Under the pieces are notes generated by a model. The model worked only from the letters and a program-made list of their open reading frames with translations. It had not been told where the DNA came from and ran no database searches. Shown here one piece after another: positions 10,440 to 18,085 of a DNA stretch of 20,625 nucleotides; position 1 is the first letter of the stretch; every line of letters begins with the position of its first letter. The position numbers and the translations under genes are program-made. This stretch comes from Euplotes cf. woodruffi 2 WChen-2021 (Eukaryota > Ciliophora > Spirotrichea > Euplotida > Euplotidae). The stretch covers positions 1 to 20,625 of the forward strand of contig JAGYYN010044443.1 of assembly GCA_021441665.1 (NCBI GenBank), read 5' to 3'.

Positions 10440-10926
10440 CTTTAATTTTAAATTTATTTTTCAATTATATACGATCCCATGTATATTAAATTTTATTAAT
10501 CGAAACAGCTATAATTTATTTTTTATTAATAAATATAAACTATAAAATATTAGATTTTAGAATTGAATATATCAAGTTTATTTTTGGTTGAAAAGTTGAG
10601 GAATATTATAAAAATAATAAAAATGGTAAATAGAGATATTTGTTTTTTAGCTAATTTTTTAGATGGTTTTGTTAATTTATGGTTTACTTAGGACTAACTG
10701 TGTCGAACTCCTTCTTTGTCGACAAAATAAGGATTGATTAAAATACGAAACCACTGGGATATGAATTTTAGGGTATTTAATATTGGTTTTAGAGCAGATA
10801 GAAAAATTATATTTATTATTTAAATATTAATTTACTCAATATTAGCTTGGTTTAAAAATAATCTATTTAAAATTGTCATTAACATTGAATTTATTTAATT
10901 ATTGGTAATAAAAACAATTATAGACT
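10440..10926. other. AT-rich divergent intergenic spacer
   Basis: About 490 nt between the kelch gene (leftward) and the Whirly-like gene (rightward). Nothing coding or structured stands out; TTTAT and TAAAA runs dominate. It presumably holds both promoters. Confidence 0.6.
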
Positions 10927-12039
10927 ATGTTCAGAAATATTTGGAAAAGGGCATTTGGATGAATGCATAAAACACAAATAACAAATAATTTCCTTTCTTT
11001 AAGAGCCAACACTGCAGTTAGTAAAATCCGATATGCCACGATTCAATCCAAAATGGCGAGATATTTCAGTGACAACGCAGGAAAATTTAGAAACACATAC
11101 CGTGGAAAGAGAGTCTACGTCAAGCCGTTTAATATTGTCGGCTGAAACGTGAAGACTTCAAGTAATGACAGCAGAGTAAGTCAACAAGCGATTAACACTA
11201 CTTTCTTCACCACATCAATTCATAAATCACTTTGACTCTATTTAAAACCCCTCAAGATACTGCCTGTTAAAATAAGAAACTATTAAAAATATCCATTTTT
11301 TCAATTTTTCCAAATCCAATCATCAAAAAAGTGGATTATTATCATTGCTGTTTAAAATTCTAAAAGTCTTAATTAAGCAGATTAATTTTTCCTCTAATTA
11401 AATCCACTTTTTTTAATTTAAAATGATCCAACTTTGAGAGAAAAAAACACTGATAATCGCAAAATAGGAGATCTTGTTATCAGTGACGCCTCAGAGAGCA
11501 ATATACGAGGAAGTGAACAACGTGATAACGCTGAGCAGGCCAGGCTACCTGACATTCGACTTCGTGCAGTATGAAGAAACCGCAGAAGGCAAATAAAGCG
11601 AACTTCAAAGACCGCAATACATTTATCATGACGATTAAAAACATCGGCGACTTCATGAAGATCGATGATAAGGTCAGAGACAACGAAGAGCCTGTGATCA
11701 TGAACTACTCGACGTATTCGAAAGACAGAGATGCCTCTGGCGCCTCCGTCGTCAATGTCATGAAGGTCGAGAAATAAGATCGTGAAGGAGGAAGAAGCAG
11801 ATATACTTTACTATGAAATCACTTATATGCTGATACGAGGCGAAGAAGTGCTCAAAAGCAGCAGTATTGTCATCGAACTCGGCACTATGCTTACTTTGCA
11901 AGCTTTACTCGAACAGTCCCTGTTTTACTTACTCGGATGGCAAGTACTCGGAACCCCACAGATTTTAGAGAGCGATATTGGTGAAAATAACTTTAAAGAA
12001 GACAATGAGAATTTGAACCCATTTAAAAGAAATAATTAA
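10927..12039 (+). CDS. Mitochondrial Whirly-like ssDNA/RNA-binding protein, 272 aa, two +1 shifts
   Basis: Exon 1 (10927-11175) begins MFRNIWKRAFG and has a basic, Ser/Arg-rich N-terminus with RYFSDNAGKFR, a typical mitochondrial presequence. An intron (11176-11467, GTAAGT...AATAG, phase 0) leads to exon 2. Two +1 shifts fall after residues about 125 and 185; exons minus two bases give 273 codons. The order of elements matches plant Whirly proteins: a YRGKRVYVKP strand (compare FKGKAALSVEP), SRPGYLTFDF (compare RRGSLMMTF), FIMTIKNIGDFMKI (compare FALSPTEVGSLISM), GASVVNVMKVEK, and the closing helix LLEQSLFYLLGW (compare SFALPHIMGW). Whirly and the related kinetoplastid MRP1/MRP2 fold bind single-stranded DNA or guide RNA in organelles. 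A role in mitochondrial DNA or RNA maintenance is inferred. The match is from memory of the family pattern, not a search. Confidence 0.72.
11325..11413. repeat. 13-bp perfect inverted repeat inside a long intron
   Basis: AAAAAAGTGGATT at 11325-11337 is the exact reverse complement of AATCCACTTTTTT at 11401-11413, with 63 nt between. A looser relative (TCCATTTTTTC) lies just upstream near 11292. It sits within the 292-nt intron of the Whirly-like gene, about ten times the usual intron size here. It could be a small terminal-inverted-repeat insertion, or a hairpin that brings the splice sites together. Confidence 0.6.
11591..11596 (+). other. +1 frameshift site AAA-TAA-A in Whirly-like domain
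   Basis: GAA-GGC-AAA-TAA-A resumes as AAA-GCG-AAC-TTC. The family-like pattern continues across the site, so the shift is needed for the domain to be made. Confidence 0.85.
11772..11777 (+). other. +1 frameshift site AAA-TAA-G in Whirly-like domain
   Basis: GTC-GAG-AAA-TAA-G resumes as AAG-ATC-GTG-AAG, joining VMKVEK to KIVKEEEADILYYEI. Confidence 0.85.
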
Positions 12040-13604
12040 TTCTCAATTATTGATGGTAAAAAAGAGGGAATTTTTAGAGAAATATTCGGGTATTTATTAT
12101 ATATGCATGATTGCTTTTAGTTTAATATTGAAAATTTTAAGAATTGTTAAAGAAGATATAGATTGTATTTCATTAAGTAATATCAAATAAATACATATAT
12201 TGAAGTAATAAGAGAGAAACATGATTTATATGATATCATTGATGATGCTACTTCATGTTAGAATTTGTAATCTGAATTAAATTTTAAATCTGATCGCATA
12301 CTTCATTATTTCAGCCTTAGTTTTGATAGACTGTATTTGAATTTTCTGAGCTAAATAAAATAGTTTATAGTCTAATTACAGATCAGCTATCAAAAAAAAA
12401 GTTTTAAAAAAATTAATATCACAACTATTACAAAAAACTTTAAAAAGTAAGCATATTACGAAATAACCATCACAACAAGACCGTTGATAAAAAAGAACAT
12501 TATTTTGAAGTCAAAAAACCATACCTAAAATAAAAAAACCCATTTCTAAACCCGACAAAACCCCCATATCAAACCCAGCCCAAAATCTGATCCCCACCTT
12601 TAAAAATCCAAACCAGCGGTCTGGCAATCAATCCTCCAAATCGGCCTGAAACCCAAATAAAATGCAGCCCGTAAATCTGGCTAATAAAGCCACCCCATCG
12701 ACTCGAATCCAGGTCCGTGCTAAATAACCGCAATCCTGTGTTTTTATTAAAAAAAAGAGCCAATTTTGGGGCAGGGCGGGGTGCATTCGGTGCAGATTGC
12801 AAGACTGCTGAGGTACTGACTTAGGGTTGGGACTGGCTTATTGCAAAAGGCGATTTGGGTCTGTATTGCCTGATTTTCGGGCATGAATGCTTTTAGAAAG
12901 CAAGAATTTATAGAAGATTGACGATTTTTTAATAGAAAATGAAGAAATTATTTTTGAATAAATTTTATGTAATAACATGTAAAATTCGGTCAATAGGCAT
13001 AAAAAAATATTATTTTTATGATCAATTTGTTTGAATTTATGATCAAAATGGTATCTTGTATCTCCAAAAATCAAATTTTATCTTACATTTGATGAATTCT
13101 TCAATCTAAAAATAATAGAATAAAAACTAGCAATCCCCTGTTTTTGTGACGAAGCCACCGATACTAAAATCCATCTGTAAATTGATTGCATCGATAATAT
13201 TCGATTAGCATTTGTCTGCAGCTATAAGCAGCATACGGCTGTTGATGACCACTGGCTATGGCTATGGGCTGTGCATGGGTTTTAAGGCTGCCAAACAAAT
13301 TATTTGGGTTCGAGCCAGATTCACCCGTTGCTGGTTTCAATTTGGGCTATTCGAGATTTCAGTAATTTGAAGTTGAGAAACTATTTGGAATGGTAAAATA
13401 GGTTGGATTGACGCAGTTTTTTTATTTTTAAAAATTGATTTTTTGGAGGCTGTTTTGGGTAGATTTTTAAGATATTTTAGAAGTATTAAGTAAATTCATG
13501 ACTTCGTGTTTATATTTTAATTTTTATTATGCTGATGTTTAAACTCAGTATTTGTAATGTAGGTTGAAATATTGGAAGATTGATTTTGAATTTTCACTCA
13601 AAAA
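12040..13604. other. Convergent intergenic region with compositionally odd core
   Basis: About 1.56 kb between two converging genes. 12040-12480 is plain AT-rich DNA. 12490-12620 is C/A-rich and G-poor on the plus strand, with many AAACCC-like words. 12620-12890 and 13130-13360 are GC-richer than any other spacer. 13390-13480 is G/T-rich, i.e. C-rich on the minus strand, so the composition is roughly mirror-symmetric. In the core several frames on both strands are open for 40-80 codons, and none has clear family character. I see no tRNA or rRNA. It could be a decayed gene, a non-coding RNA locus or a very small gene unit. Confidence 0.5.
13164..13346 (-). CDS. Possible exon, 60 codons, unassigned
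   Basis: The minus-strand frame opens right after an AATAG triplet that could be a splice acceptor (13349-13347) and ends with TAG (13166-13164). It reads PKLKPATGESGSNPNNLFGS and then a Gln/Ala/Ser/Pro-rich stretch (IASGHQQPYAAYS) that looks protein-like and GC-richer than its surroundings. There is no start codon, and I could not find a convincing upstream exon. The NLFGS word also occurs in the small gene at 16066-16189, which may be chance. Best treated as a weak candidate. Confidence 0.22.
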   Translation of the reverse strand, partial: PKLKPATGESGSNPNNLFGSLKTHAQPIAIASGHQQPYAAYSCRQMLIEYYRCNQFTDGF

Positions 13605-15638
13605 TTACATATTTGCAAATGTAAATGTAGAAACTGTTATCATCGCAATCGCAAGAACCCAGAAAATGATTTGAATAACTGCTTGGGGTTTCTTCAAGTA
13701 GAATCTGTTGAAAACAGAAATAACAGTAATGATGATAAGTTGAAGCAAAAGTCATCCGATACCCATCAAAGGCAAAATTGCATCTTTCTCTGAATATTTG
13801 AATTTAGGAGTAGGGTTTCCTTTAGCAATTGTCATACAGATAGAACTTCCAAGTCCAACAAGAAGGTTGAACATTGGTCCTGCAAAGCAGCCTGTTAAGG
13901 CCATTCTTGCCAGTCCTTGCTTTGCAACAGCAGCATTTACTTTCAAGTCAGCAGTTGAAAGACCTGCTGCTAAAATTGTGATTCCTAAGAAAGCTGGGTA
14001 GATGTCAAGCGCTAGTCCAAGAAACTGGATCAAATCAACGAGTGTATTTGCACATAAAAAGATCCATACGATTGATGTCAAAAATCAAGCAACTGAGAAA
14101 ACAATCAAGCCTCTTCTTGGCGGACTGTTCAATGGGGTTGTGAACCATATAATGATCCCAAGGACGAGTGCTAGTCCTTCAGCAACATAAAATGCAATTG
14201 GAGGAGCAGAGTCAAATTCGTATATTTTAGTAGCGAAGAAAATAAAGAAAACAGTAAAAATAGGTCCAATACTAGCAAATCTTCTATTCCATTGGTCAGC
14301 ACTTCCAGGTGGGATAGTAAGTCTTCTTAAAAAGTCAAAAGGAGCGTCAATAAATATAAACAAAAACTTATCTATGATGTTCATATCTCTGAAGGATTTT
14401 TCATTTTCAACGCCTTTGACAAAGAACTTCTTTAACTTGAGCATACTCCAAACGACTTTAAATTTTGTTTCGGTTAAAGCAAGATTTATATCTGACTTTT
14501 GCTTAATTCCTTCTTTATCAGTACTTCTATTTAAATCCTCTTCTTCGACATAGTCTTCCATAATGTAGCTGTCAAGGCTAGAATTTCCGTCAATCTTAAC
14601 CTGGACGTCTTTTTCTGCCTCGGTCCTTTTCATTGACATTTTCTTATTATTTTCCGAATCATCGAGTACTTCACTATCTTCATCGTTACTGCGAATCTGC
14701 CCTGAAGAGCTGGAGTTAAGGCTGAAGGTTTTCTGCCTCTCGTCTCTGTTGATAGCAAGCGGAGGGGCGGAATCAGGTACATTAGTCGCTCTTACATCGA
14801 ACATCCGCTTGAAGCTCATTCTGAAGTCGTTATCTTCGTCGACCTTTTCGTACTCGATATTCACAACTCGATCATTTGAGTCGAAGACAAAGTAAGCGTC
14901 TTCTTCAAGATCTTCATCATCGATGAGCTGCTGTTCATGGGGATTAAGCGCGACATGAGTCTCTCTTTTGACAGCGATTGTCTTACGCTCTTCGCTGTGC
15001 TTTGCTTTGAGTCTCTGGTCAATTTTGTCCTGGACGACGACGTAGATCACGTAAGATATGTACATGCCGACAAAAGCTATTCCAATCGGTAGAGATAGTT
15101 CTCCAATGAATGCGCCGCTGAGCAAAATTAGTAATGAAACGATATAGAATCCGATATCTCGCAGCATTGTTCTTCCTAAAAGGTGGATAGGCTTATCTGT
15201 GGAGAAGATCACGACAGCAGATACAATGCCTGATATAAACAGACCTCCACCCATTAAAGATCCAACAGCGAGGAAGATCCCTCCGTCTGCGTCTCCTGAA
15301 GCTGCAAGCGCTGTGATCACGTCTGGAGCTCCGTTACCGAGTGCAAGGAGGGTGACTCCAGCTAAAGACTCGCTCATTCCGAGAGTCACCGATATTTTAG
15401 CGAGGGCCGGACTTAAAAAGCTGTCTGCAGTCGAACCTAAAATATAAAATCATATGAATATCAAGATCAAAACGATCGGTATCGTGATGTAAAGTCGGTC
15501 CTGGAACGTGCAGAAGTGTAGTTCGTATATGTTGAAGTTGGCTTCAATATTAACGCAGAAGTCCCTCGCGTTCTGGCATACATCCCCTCCATTTCGAATA
15601 CTCGCGAGTGTGCATTCACCGATGGTCTCATTGAACAT
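13605..15638 (-). CDS. Cation/Ca2+ exchanger, CCX/NCLX (SLC8B1-like) group, 677 aa
   Basis: A single uninterrupted frame from ATG 15638 to TAA 13607-13605, with three TGA Cys codons (residues 63, 518, 629). The N-terminus (residues 1-48) has five spaced cysteines, as in the lumenal part of CCX proteins. After the first membrane span comes FYILGSTADSFLSPALAKIS, then the alpha-1 repeat LAGVTLLALGNGAPDV (residues 93-108), which holds the conserved ion-binding GNGAPD. Several spans follow. A long acidic, probably cytosolic loop covers residues about 205-400. The second membrane half has the alpha-2 repeat FLGITILAAGLSTADLKVN (residues 550-568) and CFAGPMFNLLVGLG. Family members exchange Ca2+ for Na+, K+ or H+ across mitochondrial, vacuolar or alveolar membranes. 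The alpha-2 motif, normally GNSxGD, is GLSTAD here: the Asn ligand is Leu at 560 while Asp 564 is kept. There are no introns or shifts. A GTAAAATATTTAATTTCAG segment just before the ATG may be a 5'-UTR intron. Confidence 0.92.
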
Positions 15639-15686
15639 CTGAAATTAAATATTTTACCAATCACAATCTTTTCTGAACAAAATACG

Positions 15687-16189
15687 ATGGATTTAGTTGT
15701 AAATTAAACTAAATTTGTGCATATTTTAGATCGTGTTTGAAACGAAAAATTTAGATATAGAAAATGCGTGATTTAAATATGCAAGCGATGCGAATAGTAA
15801 TTTAATTCATACTTTATACAAACGTATATTTTATCAGTCAATAATTTTTAGTTTCGCACTAAATTCACAAATTACTTGCTTTGAACACAATTAAATTTCC
15901 ATATTGAACATATGATTCAAATCACATTTTAAACTATTAAAAAATAATTTATTTTTTAAGTAAAATATTTAAGCTTAAAAGACGATTTGAAATTTTTTTA
16001 CCAACAAATTAATTGATTTTGTAGTTTGTGAAATAAAAACTATTAATATATTTTTTATTTTTTAGCAATTGCAAAATACAAAGTAATTTATTTGGTAGTC
16101 CCGGTCCAAATAAAACTAGTCATTTAGTGAAGACTCCTGCAACAGCCGTGGCTAAATCGTCAAATGGAGGTCTTAAATTGAATTTATAA
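15687..16189 (+). CDS. Probable small multi-exon gene, partly resolved
   Basis: ATG at 15687 gives MDLV, a 31-nt intron (15699-15729, GTAAAT...TTTTAG), then IVFETKNLDIENACFKYASDAN (one TGA) up to a GTAATT donor at 15797. The last exon begins after a TTTTTTAG acceptor at 16065 and reads NCKIQSNLFGSPGPNKTS, then a Lys/Ala/Ser-rich tail ending TAA 16187-16189. The phases of the two outer exons do not match, so an unseen middle exon of length 1 mod 3 is needed in the AT-rich 15797-16065 stretch. No family recognised; the product would be about 70 residues or slightly more. It stands head to head with the exchanger gene (49 nt apart) and ends 21 nt before the next plus-strand start. Confidence 0.42.
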
Positions 16190-16210
16190 TATTAAGTCTC
16201 AAATATTTAA

Positions 16211-17383
16211 ATGTCTGAGTCTCCAGAAGGATCCCCCAGTCCAACTCCGGTGGTGCAGACTGACGCCAAAGCCACGGGTCTCAAGATCACCAGGGTCGGA
16301 GAGCTGCTCCCCAAGAACGCCAGAACCGAAAAGCTCCTCGAAGCCAGAAAACAGGAAGAAATGAAGAAAAAGAAGGAAGAAGACGAAAGACGCCTCAAAT
16401 TTGAAAAAGAAGAACGAGAAAAGCGAAAGAAGGAGAAGAGCCAGAAAAAAATGAAGGAACAACAAGCCAAAATGGAGCAAGATAAAGCTAGGAGAATGGC
16501 TGAGGAAGAACAGGAAAGATCCAGACTTGCTGGAAAGATCAGCATCATCTCTCTCCATTTGAAGAACAATACATCGCCTGCTCAGTATTCATTAAGTGGC
16601 ATTGAGCTGTCCGCAGCGACTCTTGGGATTCTGTGTAATGATATTAAGCACAACAAGACGCTGAAGTACTTGCACATGACAAGGAAGAAGATCAACGACG
16701 CTCAGGGCATCAAGATCGCCGAGATGCTAGGGGAGAACAAAACGCTTATTAAGCTTGAGCTTGAAGGCAACTTATTAGGCCCAAAAACAGCTCTCGAGTT
16801 CGGCAAGGTGCTCAAGGAGCAGAACAAGACGTTAAAGTACTTAGATTTAGAGAGCAACTATCTAACGAACTCGGGAGCTTCTCGAGATGAAGTCAAATCG
16901 CTTTCTGACTGCCTGCTCACAAATAAAACTCTGCTGCACTTAAATCTTGGAAATAACGGCATGGACGCTGAATGCGGAGAAAGATTCGTCGAGTCCACCA
17001 AAGCCAACAAAACGCTGATTTGCTTTGAATTTGGATTCAACCTGTTCTTGCTCGAGCAAGTCAGAGCCATCCAGGAGAACCTCAAGCGCAACAAGGCCGC
17101 CTACGACGAGGAAAGATTTAGAGAATGGAAGGAAAGAAAACAAATGGCCGCTGAAGAAGCCGCCATGAGGATACTCGTCACTGCTGAACAAAAAGACGAA
17201 ATTATGAAAGACGAAGCTGAAAAAACAAGAATCGCTACCGAAAAAGCTAGAGACGCCGCGTGGAAAGAATTCTTGATGGAAGCTGAACTTGAAAAACAAA
17301 GGCTGATTCAGAGATTGGAACAGGCTTCGAAAATGAGAAAATCGAAACCAAAGAGAAAGAAGAAGGGTGGAAAGAAAAAGTAA
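16211..17383 (+). CDS. Leucine-rich-repeat (RNI-type) coiled-coil protein, 390 aa
   Basis: One intact frame from ATG 16211 to TAA 17381-17383. It has no introns, no internal stop and no TGA; its four Cys are TGT/TGC. Residues 1-40 are Ser/Pro-rich. Residues 40-105 are a Lys/Glu coiled coil (EARKQEEMKKKKEEDERR). Residues about 120-285 carry four to five ribonuclease-inhibitor-like repeats of about 28 residues: KTLKYLHMTRKKINDAQG, KTLIKLELEGNLLGPK, KTLKYLDLESNYLTNSG, KTLLHLNLGNNGMDAE and KTLICFEFGFNLF. Residues 290-370 are a second Glu/Lys/Ala helix, and the end is strongly basic (KPKRKKKGGKKK). Such proteins are common in ciliary and cytoskeletal complexes, some resembling LRR subunits of the dynein regulatory complex; this is inference. 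Richer C/G third positions than its neighbours suggest high expression. Confidence 0.92.
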   Translation: MSESPEGSPSPTPVVQTDAKATGLKITRVGELLPKNARTEKLLEARKQEEMKKKKEEDERRLKFEKEEREKRKKEKSQKKMKEQQAKMEQDKARRMAEEEQERSRLAGKISIISLHLKNNTSPAQYSLSGIELSAATLGILCNDIKHNKTLKYLHMTRKKINDAQGIKIAEMLGENKTLIKLELEGNLLGPKTALEFGKVLKEQNKTLKYLDLESNYLTNSGASRDEVKSLSDCLLTNKTLLHLNLGNNGMDAECGERFVESTKANKTLICFEFGFNLFLLEQVRAIQENLKRNKAAYDEERFREWKERKQMAAEEAAMRILVTAEQKDEIMKDEAEKTRIATEKARDAAWKEFLMEAELEKQRLIQRLEQASKMRKSKPKRKKKGGKKK

Positions 17384-18085
17384 CTGGATTCTGTTATATT
17401 TGCTGATGAAATCTTGAAAATAGATAGATTATTTGTGAGGATTAGTTATCCATTTTGTGATTGGTATTCAATTACCATGGATGTTTTATTTTTTTTATTT
17501 ATTTAATTTAGAAAAAAATATAAGATTTAAATTATCAAATTATAAAAATAATATTAAATATGAGTAGTAAATATAATTTACTAGATATTGAAATTATGAT
17601 ATATTAATATTAACCGAACTATTATTTTTATCTATTTTACTTTCTTGATTAAAGTCCTTTTAAAGCATTTTTTTAATTATTAACTTCTGATAAAAAACTA
17701 ATAGTATTCTAAAAGTCCATTTTTTATTTCCATACAAATAATATTTTTTCCCTTAATCTACCAATTAAATTCCTAAAAAGGAGGCAAAAACCTAATTTTT
17801 TCTAACTCCCCTCAATCATCCCCTCTTTATTTTTCCAATCAAAAAGTCAAATATTCAAAAATCAAAAAAATCCAATTTTCATTTAAAAAAACCAAACCTA
17901 AATCCCTTGAAAATAATCCAAAACCAAACCCATCTCCTTCTAAATTTCCCAATTTATTCCTAAATTCAATATTTTTTAAATTTTATCATCCAGCTGTTTT
18001 CAATACGGCTAAGAGTAAAATTATTAGTAAAAAAGGCGTATTTAAAGGAATGAGAATTCGGTAATATTTTGAAATAAGAATAAAT
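17384..18085. other. Intergenic spacer with a nearly G-free plus strand tract
   Basis: 17384-17780 is ordinary AT-rich DNA. From 17785 to 17992 the plus strand contains only two G residues (17846 and 17909) but many C, in runs such as CTCCCCTC, AATCCC and CCAAACCC. No protein-like frame or RNA gene was found. A short protein-like stretch (AKSKIISKKGVFKGMRI, about 18007-18060) precedes the next gene and might be a 5' exon of it. Confidence 0.55.

Noticed and set aside
12557-12771. AAAACCCC (12557-12564) and TTTTGGGG (12764-12771), in the orientation of telomeres
   Set aside because: Single octamers, not repeats. CCCCAAAA also occurs inside coding exons at 800-807 and 7744-7751, so chance is sufficient.
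12569-12802. 77-codon minus-strand open frame in the convergent spacer
   Set aside because: Several other frames on both strands are equally open in this GC-richer patch, no family pattern is visible, and no start or splice context favours it.
12838-13074. 78-codon minus-strand open frame
   Set aside because: Composition is simply that of AT-rich spacer (Ile/Phe/Lys/Ser), with no domain or conserved pattern.
13296-13330. tRNA-like GGGTTCGAGCC word
   Set aside because: The surrounding bases do not form a T-arm with the right pairing, and no acceptor, D or anticodon arm can be drawn.
13752-15452. TGA read as tryptophan (Blepharisma-type code)
   Set aside because: The exchanger and kelch contexts alone allow Trp, but the PHD finger at 20321-20458 needs Cys at five TGA codons, and the +1 shift pattern fits Euplotes.
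16199-17299. Long minus-strand open frames opposite the LRR gene
   Set aside because: They are Phe/Leu/Ser-rich mirror frames of the Lys/Glu-rich coding strand, with no independent support.
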